Origin: Limnohabitans sp.
GTDB taxonomy: Bacteria; Pseudomonadota; Gammaproteobacteria; Burkholderiales; Burkholderiaceae_C
Length of the DNA: 58,411 nucleotides
Direction of reading: 5' to 3'
NCBI GenBank assembly: GCA_018883305.1
Contig: VEQI01000001.1
Coordinates: 1-58,411, forward strand
Shown: positions 50,705 to 58,411 of the stretch, one piece after another
Layout of the letters: every line of letters begins with the position of its first letter
How positions within the stretch are numbered: position 1 is the first letter of the stretch
Notes under the pieces: generated by a model
The model's input: only the letters and a program-made list of their open reading frames with translations
What the model was told of the DNA's origin: nothing
Database searches by the model: none
Translations under genes and position numbers: made by a program

Positions 50705-51913
50705 ATGTTTTTCACTTGTACCGCCGGTTGCCAAGACGATAGCCACGGCCATGGCTTTGAACCGTTCACCTCGCTGACGCGCTCGGCTGAAAAGCGTGCT
50801 GGTGCCAGCACGCTCAAGGCCATCGAGAAGGCGTCTCGCGCCAAGACGGCCACCACCAAAAAAGCGCCCGTCAAACGACCTGCCACGCAGCAGGTGGTGC
50901 GCAACGCCAAGGGCAAGTTCAAGGTGGTGGACATCCATTGCCACTACCTGAACCCCGAGGTCAATCGCAAAACGGCGCATCTGAACGCAGCGCAATACGA
51001 CCCTACCGTCATCTTTGCCAACGAGCTGACCAACCGTACCAACGTGGCCCAGATGCGCGACCGTGCCCCCAAGCTCACCGGCATCGACGAGCGGCTGCGT
51101 GACATGGACCGCATGGGCGTGGACATTCAAGCGGTGTGCCCGGCCCCTTATCACTACTTTTATTTCACCGAGCCCGGCTACGGCGCCGAACTGGCCCGTG
51201 AGGTCAACGAAGGCATCGCCCAGTTGGTCAGCTTGCACCCGGATCGTTTTATCGGCATGGGTTCGGTGCCCCTGCAAGACCCCAAGCTGGCGGTGCGGGA
51301 GCTGGAATACGCCGTCAAGAAGCTGGGCCTGCGCGGTGTGGAGATCAACACCAATGTCAACGGCATGAACCTGACGGACCCGCGCCTGGGCCTGGAAAAG
51401 TTTTTTGCCAAGGCCAATGATCTGGGTGTGGTGATCTTCATGCACCCCCTGGGCTATACCCAGGCAGACCGGCTGACCAATCACTACTTCAACAATGTGA
51501 TCGGCAATCCGCTGGACACCACGGTGGCGCTGAGTCATCTGATCTTTGATGGTGTGATCGAGCGTCATCCCAAGATCAAGTTCATTGCCGCGCACGGTGG
51601 TGGCTTCCTGGCGCACTATTGGGCACGCATGGACCACGCCTGGCGCGCACGCCCGGACACGCGCACCGTCATCAGCAAACGCCCGTCCAGCTACCTGGAG
51701 AAGGTGTACTTTGACAGCATCACCTTCGATCCGCGCATGCTCAAGCAGTTGATTGACCGCTATGGCGCCCGTCACGTGCTGCTGGGAACCGACTACCCCT
51801 ATGACATGGGCGAAGACCATCCGCGCAAACTCATTGCCGGCGTGAAAGGTCTGTCCGACCTGGAGCGCCGCCAGATCGAGGGGCTCAACGCGCGCCGCTT
51901 GCTCAACTTTTAA
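50705..51913 (+). CDS. ACMSD-like amidohydrolase/decarboxylase with an N-terminal extension
   Basis: 402 residues. From about residue 73 it matches the ACMSD branch of the amidohydrolase superfamily: VVDIHCHYLNP, FIGMGSVPLQDP, FMHPLG, IAAHGGGFLAHYWARMDHAW and LLGTDYPYDMG, giving His, His, His and Asp metal ligands. Members are decarboxylases or hydrolases of semialdehyde acids and phenolic acids. The first 72 residues are unusual: a Cys/His-containing head (TCTAGCQDD, HGHG) followed by a Lys/Ala/Thr-rich linker. No signal peptide is visible. It starts 9 bases after the flavin oxidoreductase and likely processes its ring-opened or oxidised product. Confidence 0.88.
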   Translation: MFFTCTAGCQDDSHGHGFEPFTSLTRSAEKRAGASTLKAIEKASRAKTATTKKAPVKRPATQQVVRNAKGKFKVVDIHCHYLNPEVNRKTAHLNAAQYDPTVIFANELTNRTNVAQMRDRAPKLTGIDERLRDMDRMGVDIQAVCPAPYHYFYFTEPGYGAELAREVNEGIAQLVSLHPDRFIGMGSVPLQDPKLAVRELEYAVKKLGLRGVEINTNVNGMNLTDPRLGLEKFFAKANDLGVVIFMHPLGYTQADRLTNHYFNNVIGNPLDTTVALSHLIFDGVIERHPKIKFIAAHGGGFLAHYWARMDHAWRARPDTRTVISKRPSSYLEKVYFDSITFDPRMLKQLIDRYGARHVLLGTDYPYDMGEDHPRKLIAGVKGLSDLERRQIEGLNARRLLNF

Positions 51914-51921
51914 CGGGCGCC

Positions 51922-52599
51922 ATGACCGCACTGCGCATTGCCCTCATTCACGCCACCCCGCTGGCCATTGACCCCATCAAGGAAGCCATCGCCCGGCATT
52001 GGCCTGACGTGCAATGCCAGCACCTGCTGGATGACTCACTGTCGCAAGACCGGGTGCGTGAAGGCAGCCTGACGCCAGCCATGGTGCAGCGCTTTGTCAC
52101 CCTGGCGCGCTATTGCCAGGGCGCAGGCGCACACGGCATTTTGTTCACCTGCTCGGCCTTTGGCCCGGCCATCGAAACGGCGGGACAAGCCACCGGCTTG
52201 CCCACCTTCAAGCCCAATGAAGCCATGTTTGAGCAGGCACTGAGCCTGGCCACCCAGGGCCGTGCTCTGCGCGTGGCCCTGGTGGCCACGTTCGAAGCGT
52301 CCATTGCCTCCATGACCGAGGAGTTCATGGCCATGGCACAGGCGCGCGGTATTGACGCGCACGTCACAGGGTGCTTTGTGCCGCAAGCCATGCAGGACCT
52401 GGCTCAAGGAAAAGCCCAGCAACACCACGACAAGGTGGCGGCGGCTGTCGGCCAGCTGTCCGCCTTTGATGTCGTGCTCCTGGCTCAATTCTCGATGGCG
52501 GCCGCTCAGCCATTGGCCCAGCAAGCCTCTACCGTCCCCGTGCTCTCCAGCCCGGATTGCGCCATCCTGGCCCTTCGTCATCAATTGACCCATGCCTGA
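51922..52599 (+). CDS. Asp/Glu racemase superfamily protein with one of two catalytic Cys
   Basis: 225 residues. It has ALIHATPLAIDPI at the N terminus and Cys77 in LFTCSAFGPAI, the first catalytic Cys of the superfamily. At the second site, where racemases have a Cys, the sequence reads LLAQFSMA with no Cys; another Cys lies at 213. Family members are amino-acid racemases, maleate isomerases, hydantoin racemases and arylmalonate decarboxylases; the latter work with a single Cys at the other site. The loss suggests an isomerase or decarboxylase role. It starts 8 bases after the amidohydrolase and overlaps the next gene by 8 bases. Confidence 0.8.
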   Translation: MTALRIALIHATPLAIDPIKEAIARHWPDVQCQHLLDDSLSQDRVREGSLTPAMVQRFVTLARYCQGAGAHGILFTCSAFGPAIETAGQATGLPTFKPNEAMFEQALSLATQGRALRVALVATFEASIASMTEEFMAMAQARGIDAHVTGCFVPQAMQDLAQGKAQQHHDKVAAAVGQLSAFDVVLLAQFSMAAAQPLAQQASTVPVLSSPDCAILALRHQLTHA

Positions 52600-53656
52600 C
52601 ATCACCGTCTCCGTTCTGCAACTGCAGCGCTACATCTGCACCTCGTTGCAAGCCGTGGGATTGCCCGCGGCCGACGCGCTCACCGTGGCGCAGCTCATGG
52701 CCGAAGCCGACCTGCAAGGCTCGGATGGTCATGGCGTGATCCGCCTGCCGCAATACAGCCGCCGCATCCTGGCAGGCGGCGTGAACACCCAACCGAACAT
52801 CCGCATCGAGCAAGAGCGCGCCGCCACCGCATTGCTGCACGGCGACAATGGCATGGGCCATCTGGTGATGAAACGCGCCACCGAACTGGCCATTCAAAAA
52901 GCCCGGCACTGTGGCATGGCCTGGGTGGGCAGTCATTTCAGCAACCATGCCGGTCCCGCGTCCCTGTACGCACGCATGGCGTTGGAACACGACATGATCG
53001 GCTTGTATTTCGCCGTGGGCAATGCCAACCACCTGCCGCCCTGGGGCGGGTTGGACATGCTGCTGTCCACCAACCCGATTGCAGCTGCCATTCCCGCTGC
53101 CGAGGAATCTCCGATCGTGCTGGACATGGCCACCACCGTGGCCGCCTATGGCAAGGTCAAGGCCAAGGCACAACGTGGCGAGATGATGCCCGAAGGCTGG
53201 ATGATGGACCGCCAGGGTCGCCCCCTGCTCGACCCCAAGCGCAGCGAGGAAGGCTTTCTGTTGCCTATCGGCGGCTACAAGGGTTATGGCCTGTCCTTGG
53301 TGGTGGGCCTGCTGGCCGGCACGCTCAACGGTGCGGCCATGGGCAAAGACGTGATTGACTTCAACCACGACGACAACAGCGTCACCAACACCGGCCAGGC
53401 CATCGCCATCCTGGACCCGGCGGCTTTTGGCGATGTGAATCACTTCAAGCGCCAGGTGGACGTGTTGATCCGGGACATCCGTGGCAGCGAGCGCATACCT
53501 GGCGTGGAACGCATCTGGTTACCGGGTGAGCAAAGTCAGGCCAGGCGGTCCGCTTATCTGCGCGACGGCATTCCCATCCCCGCGGGCTTGCTGCAAACGC
53601 TGGACAAGCTGGCCGAGCAATTGAAGGTGCCTGCGCTGCGGGACACCACGCCCTGA
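52592..53656 (+). CDS. Ldh/MdH-family oxidoreductase (type 2 malate/L-lactate dehydrogenase)
   Basis: 354 residues. Conserved family elements are GSDGHGVIRLPQY (His47), VGSHFSNHAGPASLYARMA with catalytic His119, STNPIAAAIPA and GGYKGYGLSLVVGLL. This fold (distinct from classical Rossmann lactate dehydrogenases) reduces 2-ketoacids or imines with NAD(P)H, in malate, ureidoglycolate and delta-1-piperideine-2-carboxylate metabolism. Its start lies inside the racemase-like gene (8-base overlap). In the operon it may reduce or oxidise a keto/hydroxyacid or cyclic imine produced upstream. Confidence 0.91.
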   Translation: MPDITVSVLQLQRYICTSLQAVGLPAADALTVAQLMAEADLQGSDGHGVIRLPQYSRRILAGGVNTQPNIRIEQERAATALLHGDNGMGHLVMKRATELAIQKARHCGMAWVGSHFSNHAGPASLYARMALEHDMIGLYFAVGNANHLPPWGGLDMLLSTNPIAAAIPAAEESPIVLDMATTVAAYGKVKAKAQRGEMMPEGWMMDRQGRPLLDPKRSEEGFLLPIGGYKGYGLSLVVGLLAGTLNGAAMGKDVIDFNHDDNSVTNTGQAIAILDPAAFGDVNHFKRQVDVLIRDIRGSERIPGVERIWLPGEQSQARRSAYLRDGIPIPAGLLQTLDKLAEQLKVPALRDTTP

Positions 53657-53679
53657 CCCACCCTCAGCGGAGAACACCC

Positions 53680-54672
53680 ATGAAACGTCGTGAATGGATC
53701 AACACCAGTGTGGCCAGTCTGTTAGGCGCTGCTGGCTGGCTGGGTGGTGCACCCACGGCGTGGGCGCAATCCCCCTACCCCAACAAGCCGATCAAGATGA
53801 TCATCCCGCTGGCCGCGGGCAGTGCCGTGGACAACGCGGCGCGCATCGTGATGCAAAAAGTGGCACTCAACACCAACGGCGCCGTGGCCATCGAGAACAT
53901 GGCTGGCGCCTCGGGCGTGATTGGCGCCGAACGCGTGGCCAAGTCGGCCCCCGATGGCTACACCCTGGGCGGCTTCAACGACAGCATCATGACCATGCTG
54001 CCCCACATGAACGCCAAGCTGCCCTGGGACATCGTGCGCGACTTTGTGCCCGTGTCACTGGTGGCCACAGTGGAGTGGGGCCTGGTGGTGCCCGCAGACT
54101 CCCCGATCGCCAACGTGGCTGACTTCATCGCGGCGGCCAAACGCACCCCTGGGCAACTCACCTACGGCTCTGGCGGCAATGGCAGTCCGCAGCACATGGC
54201 CATGGCCTTGTTTGCCAGCCAGGCCCAACTGCAACTCACGCACGTGCCCTACAAGGGCGCCACACAAGCCGCTGTGGGTGTGGCGGGCCATGAGGTGCAA
54301 GCCGCGTTTCAAGGTATTGCCACGGTGAACGCGCTGGTCAAGGCGGGGCGTTTGAAACTCATTGCGGTGTGCACGCCCAAGCGTCTGACACAATTTCCCG
54401 AGGTGCCCACCGTGTCCGAGTCCGGGCTGAGCGGTTATGAGTTCAACTCCTGGTTTGCGTTGATGGCGCCTGCTGGCACACCACGCCCTGTCGTGCAGCG
54501 CCTGCATCAGGAAGTGGTCAAGGCCTTGGGCGACGCCAGTGTGCGCGAGCAGTTGCTGGCACAGGGCCTCTCACCCCGTGGCACCAGCCCGGACGAACTG
54601 GCCAGTGCCCTCACGCAGCAACTGGCCCGTTACGAAGCACTGATTCGTCAGGCCGGCATCAAGGCCGACTGA
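53680..54672 (+). CDS. Bug/TctC-family receptor closing the flavin-monooxygenase operon
   Basis: 330 residues with ribosome site GGAGA. The N terminus MKRREWINTSVASLLG carries paired Arg before a hydrophobic stretch, cleaved near AWAQSPYP. The first ligand loop is LAAGSAVD, lacking the usual second Gly; the second is SAPDGYTL. HVPYKGATQAAVGVAG is the second-domain motif. The altered loop may mark a different ligand. Last gene of the operon 49541-54672. It ends one base before the 3' end of the convergent receptor 54674-55672. Confidence 0.9.
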   Translation: MKRREWINTSVASLLGAAGWLGGAPTAWAQSPYPNKPIKMIIPLAAGSAVDNAARIVMQKVALNTNGAVAIENMAGASGVIGAERVAKSAPDGYTLGGFNDSIMTMLPHMNAKLPWDIVRDFVPVSLVATVEWGLVVPADSPIANVADFIAAAKRTPGQLTYGSGGNGSPQHMAMALFASQAQLQLTHVPYKGATQAAVGVAGHEVQAAFQGIATVNALVKAGRLKLIAVCTPKRLTQFPEVPTVSESGLSGYEFNSWFALMAPAGTPRPVVQRLHQEVVKALGDASVREQLLAQGLSPRGTSPDELASALTQQLARYEALIRQAGIKAD

Positions 54673-54673
54673 C

Positions 54674-55672
54674 TCATTCGCCCTTGATGTTGTTGTCGGC
54701 AATCAGCTTGGCGTATTTGGCATTCTCTGCCGCCAGGAACTGACGAAACTCCGCCTGCGTGCTCATGGTGGCTTCCACACCCAGACCGGCGAAGCGATCC
54801 TTCAGGTCCGGATTGACCATGATTTTGTTCAGCACCTCGACATAACTGTCCACCGCGGCCTTGGGTGTGCCCGCCGGCAGGAACACGCCCCACCAGTTGT
54901 TGGCCACCAAGCCTTCCAGGCCCGCTTCGGCAAAGGTGGGGATGTCGGGACTCATGGGAGAGCGCTTGGCACTGGTGATGGCCAGCGCCCGCAAACGCCC
55001 GGTGCGAATATGCTGGCTCACGGGCAACGCGTCAGACACCACCATGTCAATCTGCCCCGCCAGCAAGTCGTTGACCGCTTGCCCGCCACCCTTGTAGGGA
55101 ACGCCAATCATTTTCACGCCCGCCTGACGCATGATCATTTCACCGGCCAGATGCGACATGCTGCCAGGGCCACTGGTGCCGAAGTTCACGGTATTAGGCT
55201 TGTTGCGCGCAGCGGCCAGCAACTCAGCCAAGGACTTGTACGGCGATGCCGCTGGCACCACCAGGATATTGGGTCCCACGGCCGTGAGCGCCACGGCAAT
55301 GAAGTCCCGCTCCATGCTGTAAGGCACTTTGGTCAGTAAAGGGTTGACGCCGGCGGGCCCCAGATTGCCCACCACGAAGGTGTAGCCATCGGCCGGTTGT
55401 CTGGCGGTGTACTCCATGCCAATGGAGCCTGCTGCCCCCGGCTTACTCTCGATGATGACGGGTTGTCCCCAGACCTCGCTCATCTTCTGGCCCATGATGC
55501 GCGCCATCAAGTCGGAGCTGCCCCCGGGTGGATAAGTGACGATGAGTCGTACCGGCCGATTGGGAAAGGCCTGACTCTGTGCCAGGCTCAGGCCCGGCGC
55601 CAGCGCGGTGGCCAGCAGCAGCGCTGCAGCACCTCGCCCCAACCTCGAGAGAAACGCCATGCGTGTCGTCAT
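54674..55672 (-). CDS. Bug/TctC-family receptor
   Basis: 332 residues, ATG 55672 with GGAGA before it. The signal peptide ends near LSLAQSQAFP. The first ligand loop is TYPPGGSSD, the second PADGYTF. GVPYKGGGQAVNDLLAG and ITSAKRS are family hallmarks. It has no operon partner: it is convergent with the receptor before and divergent from the LVIVD-type gene at 55801. Two receptors tail to tail, on opposite strands and unlike in their loops, argue for independent regulation rather than recent tandem duplication. Confidence 0.9.
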   Translation of the reverse strand: MTTRMAFLSRLGRGAAALLLATALAPGLSLAQSQAFPNRPVRLIVTYPPGGSSDLMARIMGQKMSEVWGQPVIIESKPGAAGSIGMEYTARQPADGYTFVVGNLGPAGVNPLLTKVPYSMERDFIAVALTAVGPNILVVPAASPYKSLAELLAAARNKPNTVNFGTSGPGSMSHLAGEMIMRQAGVKMIGVPYKGGGQAVNDLLAGQIDMVVSDALPVSQHIRTGRLRALAITSAKRSPMSPDIPTFAEAGLEGLVANNWWGVFLPAGTPKAAVDSYVEVLNKIMVNPDLKDRFAGLGVEATMSTQAEFRQFLAAENAKYAKLIADNNIKGE

Positions 55673-55800
55673 ACTGTCTCCTGTGTGAGTTTTTTGAAAG
55701 GCACACCAACAACTGTGAGCGCTGGTGTCGCCAAGGATAGACGCAGCAAACCGTGGTTTGATTTATATTAGCAGAGCCCCTTCATTTTGAGTGTCACCTC

Positions 55801-57048
55801 ATGCACCACGCGCCCACGCCGGCGGCCCGCGCCGACCAAACCCTGTCCTACAACATGAAGCTGCTGGCGCACCATGAGCTGGCCGGCTTTGGCGGTCTGG
55901 GTGAAGGCATGGCCATGCAACAGACCTCGGATGGACGTCGCATTCTGTGGCTGGCGCATGAGTCGGCGCCAAAGAATTTTTCGGGGGTGGATGTCACGGA
56001 TCCGCGCAACCCCAAGCTGATCGTGCAAACCGATCTGCCGCACATGAAGCTGCGCTCCAACTCGCTGGACGTGGTGGGTGACACCATGGTGGTGGCGTAC
56101 CAGACCAGCACCGTCGGCCTCAAGCCAGCGGGCATTGACATCTTTGACATCAGCCGGCCCGAGACGCCTCGGCTGATTTCCCACTTCGATTGTTCAGGCC
56201 CGCATTCACGCGGCGTGCATGCCGTGTGGTTTGTGGATGGCCGCTATGTACACATGTCCGCCGGTGCGCCCGACTTTCAGCCACGCAACCCGCTGGATGA
56301 CCAGTTCTACCGCGTGATCGACCTGATCAATCCCAGCAAGCCGGTGGAGGTGGGGCGTTGGTGGTATCCCGGCACCCGCGAGGGTGACGAGGCACCGCCA
56401 CCGCCACGCTTGCCCGCGCAGTTCGACACGGGCTTTCGCACACACAACACCAATGTCTTTCCGCAGCGTCCTGATCGCGCTTTTCTGGGCTACATCGACG
56501 GTGGCTCCATCGTGCTGGACATCTCCGACCTGAGCAACATGCGCGTGGTCTCGAAGTGGAACCACTCGCCGCCGTTCAACGGTTTCACGCACACCACGCT
56601 GCCGCTGTTCGATCGTGGCCTGTGGATCGTCAGCGATGAATGCGTGCAAGACAACGGCGCCGACTGGCCCAAGCTGGTCTGGGTGGTGGACGCACGCAAC
56701 GAAGCCAATCCCGTCCCCATCGGCACCTTCCCGGCGCCGTCCTATGAGGCGTTTGCCAAACGGGGCGGCCGCTTTGGCGCGCACAACCTGCATGAGAACC
56801 TGCCGCTGCCCACGTCATTCCAGTCAGACACGCTGATCATCGGTTCGTTTTTCAACGCCGGGGTGCGTGTGTATGACACCTCCAATCCCTACCAGGTGCA
56901 AGAGGTGGCCTACTTTGTCCCCGGGGCGCCCAAGCTGTCACCCGTGGGGGCCATTCAGCTCAACGATGTGTTCGTGGATGATCGACGCATCGTCTACACG
57001 GTGGACCGCTTCACCGGGGGCGTCTACATCCTTGAAATGAACCTCTGA
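55801..57048 (+). CDS. LVIVD-type beta-propeller-like protein
   Basis: 415 residues. It contains repeated segments of the form VDVTDPRNPKLIVQT, IDIFDISRPETPRLIS, VIDLINPSKPVEVGRWWYPG and VYDTSNPYQVQEVAYF, the pattern of LVIVD repeats that probably fold as a propeller. No signal peptide is seen, so it may be cytoplasmic; an ATG at 55855 would give a shorter N terminus. Such proteins are found among catabolic genes in Burkholderiales but no enzymatic activity is established. It precedes the COG0523 GTPase by 17 bases. Confidence 0.82.
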   Translation: MHHAPTPAARADQTLSYNMKLLAHHELAGFGGLGEGMAMQQTSDGRRILWLAHESAPKNFSGVDVTDPRNPKLIVQTDLPHMKLRSNSLDVVGDTMVVAYQTSTVGLKPAGIDIFDISRPETPRLISHFDCSGPHSRGVHAVWFVDGRYVHMSAGAPDFQPRNPLDDQFYRVIDLINPSKPVEVGRWWYPGTREGDEAPPPPRLPAQFDTGFRTHNTNVFPQRPDRAFLGYIDGGSIVLDISDLSNMRVVSKWNHSPPFNGFTHTTLPLFDRGLWIVSDECVQDNGADWPKLVWVVDARNEANPVPIGTFPAPSYEAFAKRGGRFGAHNLHENLPLPTSFQSDTLIIGSFFNAGVRVYDTSNPYQVQEVAYFVPGAPKLSPVGAIQLNDVFVDDRRIVYTVDRFTGGVYILEMNL

Positions 57049-57065
57049 GCCCCGGGCTCACCCGC

Positions 57066-58151
57066 ATGAGCTTTCAGCGCGACCCTCTGGCAGGCAAGAT
57101 CCCGGTTTCGCTGATCACCGGGTTTCTGGGCAGTGGCAAGACCACGCTGATTTCGCGCCTGGTGCGTCACCCCGACATGAACCGGGTGGCGGTGGTCATC
57201 AACGAGGTGGGCGAGATCGGCATTGATCACGACCTGGTCAGTCAATCCTCTGAGAACATCAGCTTGCTGGCCAATGGCTGCATTTGCTGCTCGGTGCGTA
57301 CCGACTTGCAGGAAACGCTGCGGGACTTGTTTGCGCGTCGCCATGCCGGTGAGATCTTTGATTTCGACCGCGTCATCATCGAAACCACCGGCCTGGCCGA
57401 CCCGGCCCCGGTCCTTCAGACCCTGATCAATGATGCCCTCATTGGTGCCCGGTTCCGGCTCGATGGACTGGTGGCGCTGGTGGATGCGGTGAATGGCCTG
57501 GGCACCCTGGACACCATGCCCGAAGCGGTCAAGCAGGTGGCGGTGGCAGATCGTCTGTTCATCAGCAAGTCCGATCTGGCCAGCCCCGACACACTGAGCA
57601 CCTTGCAGCAACGACTGGCAGACCTGAATCCGCTGGCACGGCAAGGGACGGTGGTGCACGGCGACCTTGCCCCCCGCGAACTGATGGATCTGGGCTTGAC
57701 CTCGGCACGTGCAAACGACCAGACCCTGCGTTTCCTCGGAGAGTCGATTGAGACTCCGGTGACCGAAACGGGTTCGGCGGGCCGTTACCTGGGCGATCGC
57801 CCGGCTCGGCACGACCCGTCGTTGCGCACACTGTCACTGCGATTCCAGCATCCGTTCAGCTGGTCGGCTTTTTCCAATGCACTGGACCTGCTCACTCAGA
57901 TGCGTGGCCCAGACCTGTTGCGCGTCAAGGGCATTGTCAACGTGGATGGCCAACCCGTGATCGTGCAAGGCGTGCAACATTTATTTCATCCGCCCGTCGA
58001 ACTGGATCAGTGGCCCAGCCAGGACCGGGATTCACGTCTGGTGTTCATCACACGTCACATCGAGGCCGAAGTGATTCGTCGGTTGTTCGATGTCGTTGGC
58101 CAACTGGGGCTGGGTTCAGCCCAACCCGTGGGCGTGTCACCCACTGGCTGA
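57066..58151 (+). CDS. COG0523/CobW-family GTP-binding metallochaperone-like protein
   Basis: 361 residues. The Walker A motif is GFLGSGKTT (19-27), the metal site is the CxCC in NGCICCSV (Cys72, 74, 75), the switch/Walker B region is VIIETTGLADP, and the guanine-specificity motif appears as SKSD. The C-terminal CobW_C domain begins near LRTLSLRFQHPFSWSAF. Family members insert zinc, cobalt or iron into target enzymes at the cost of GTP. The LVIVD-type gene directly upstream may be co-transcribed, and the many metal-dependent hydrolases in the window are possible clients; that is speculative. Confidence 0.92.
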   Translation: MSFQRDPLAGKIPVSLITGFLGSGKTTLISRLVRHPDMNRVAVVINEVGEIGIDHDLVSQSSENISLLANGCICCSVRTDLQETLRDLFARRHAGEIFDFDRVIIETTGLADPAPVLQTLINDALIGARFRLDGLVALVDAVNGLGTLDTMPEAVKQVAVADRLFISKSDLASPDTLSTLQQRLADLNPLARQGTVVHGDLAPRELMDLGLTSARANDQTLRFLGESIETPVTETGSAGRYLGDRPARHDPSLRTLSLRFQHPFSWSAFSNALDLLTQMRGPDLLRVKGIVNVDGQPVIVQGVQHLFHPPVELDQWPSQDRDSRLVFITRHIEAEVIRRLFDVVGQLGLGSAQPVGVSPTG

Positions 58152-58210
58152 CGTCGACACACTTGCATTCGTGATTTAACCGCAGCATCACACACCACCA
58201 GGAGACCAGC

Positions 58211-58411
58211 ATGACGAATGAACACACCACTTCACACCGCACGGCGTGGCGGCCCTCACGGCGCACACTGGCCACCTGGCTGCTGGGCGTGGGTCTCGGC
58301 CAGCTTCTTCAGCTCGGCATCGAACTTCGCGTCCTTGGCAGCCAGGTCGGTGGCCAGCTGGCCCTTGGCCTTGGCCAGTTCCGCCTGCGCGTCCTCACCC
58401 AGCTTCTGGTA
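58211..58411 (+). CDS. unclear 5' end of a coding region at the window edge
   Basis: An ATG at 58211 follows an AGGAGACC ribosome site and opens a frame running off the window (67 codons): it begins MTNEHTTSHRTAWRPSRRTLATWLLGVGL, which looks like a signal-bearing start with a twin-arginine-like pair. After about residue 29 the predicted protein becomes low complexity (Leu/Gly/Gln). In the same DNA the minus strand has an open frame from 58411 to a stop at 58256, with a Lys/Ala/Glu/Leu-rich coiled-coil-like product (KAKGQLATDLAAKDAKFDAE). One of the two is presumably real from about 58295 on. A junction or misassembly near the end of the contig is possible. Confidence 0.35.
   Translation, partial: MTNEHTTSHRTAWRPSRRTLATWLLGVGLGQLLQLGIELRVLGSQVGGQLALGLGQFRLRVLTQLLV

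Noticed and set aside
49484..51931. 815-codon open frame on the minus strand opposite the flavin monooxygenase and ACMSD-like genes
   Set aside because: It is antisense to two genes with strong family motifs, and its product is His/Val/Gly-biased without any domain; it follows from GC-rich codon use.
1..58411. Mobile-element origin of the catabolic island
   Set aside because: No transposase, integrase, flanking repeat or tRNA was seen, so transfer cannot be supported from this window.
1..58411. CRISPR arrays, tRNA or rRNA genes, riboswitches
   Set aside because: No regular repeat-spacer pattern, clover-leaf candidates or known leader motifs were noticed on reading both strands.

Overview
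The window looks like part of a chromosome (or large contig) of a metabolically versatile betaproteobacterium of the order Burkholderiales, probably near Comamonadaceae. The grounds are the GC-rich coding, the many Bug/TctC-type periplasmic receptors (tripartite tricarboxylate transporter family), and the mixture of class III CoA-transferases, Liv-type ABC transport and phthalate-type Rieske oxygenases. I saw no rRNA, tRNA, CRISPR array, insertion sequence or phage gene. Genes are packed tightly; no stretch longer than 300 bases lacks a gene. Both window ends cut through open frames.

Layout. 1-634: tail of a periplasmic binding protein and a small lipoprotein. 0.8-7.0 kb: a Bug receptor, a LysR regulator, and a divergent acyl-CoA dehydrogenase / CoA-transferase / SDR / amidohydrolase-like group. 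7.0-12.6 kb: a complete minus-strand Liv-type ABC transporter (livK-H-M-G-F order) preceded by a Bug receptor. 12.8-13.6 kb: a lone SDR. 13.6-21.2 kb: two divergent four-gene operons with three D-2-hydroxyacid dehydrogenases, two tandem class II aldolases, a LigI-like hydrolase and two Bug receptors. 21.2-25.2 kb: Bug receptor / crotonase / ADP-forming acyl-CoA synthetase. 25.3-39.3 kb: a Rieske oxygenase island holding three oxygenase alpha subunits, one FMN/2Fe-2S reductase, a hemerythrin, three closely related Bug receptors, two SDRs, an esterase, an NTF2-like protein, a LysR regulator and a PrpD-family protein. 39.5-40.5 kb: another Bug receptor. 40.6-45.8 kb: more core-like genes (ArfB, a two-domain protein with a globin-like N terminus, a Cys-rich exported protein, a methyltransferase, a hybrid sensor kinase). 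45.9-49.3 kb: D-2-hydroxyacid oxidation genes and a hydrolase. 49.5-54.7 kb: a five-gene operon of LLM flavin monooxygenase, ACMSD-like amidohydrolase, Asp/Glu-racemase-like protein, Ldh-family dehydrogenase and Bug receptor. 54.7-58.4 kb: a convergent Bug receptor, an LVIVD-type protein, a COG0523 GTPase and an unclear terminal frame.

Working model. The region is a set of small catabolic modules, each with its own periplasmic receptor but none with the TctA/TctB membrane proteins. The most system-like part is 25-39 kb. There a Rieske alpha subunit plus a receptor of one Bug subfamily appears three times, apparently served by a single reductase. Four promoter regions of that island carry related copies of a dyad sequence (centre GATGGCGCCATC). 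A complete seven-ligand hemerythrin is translationally coupled to the reductase. Substrates cannot be named from sequence alone.
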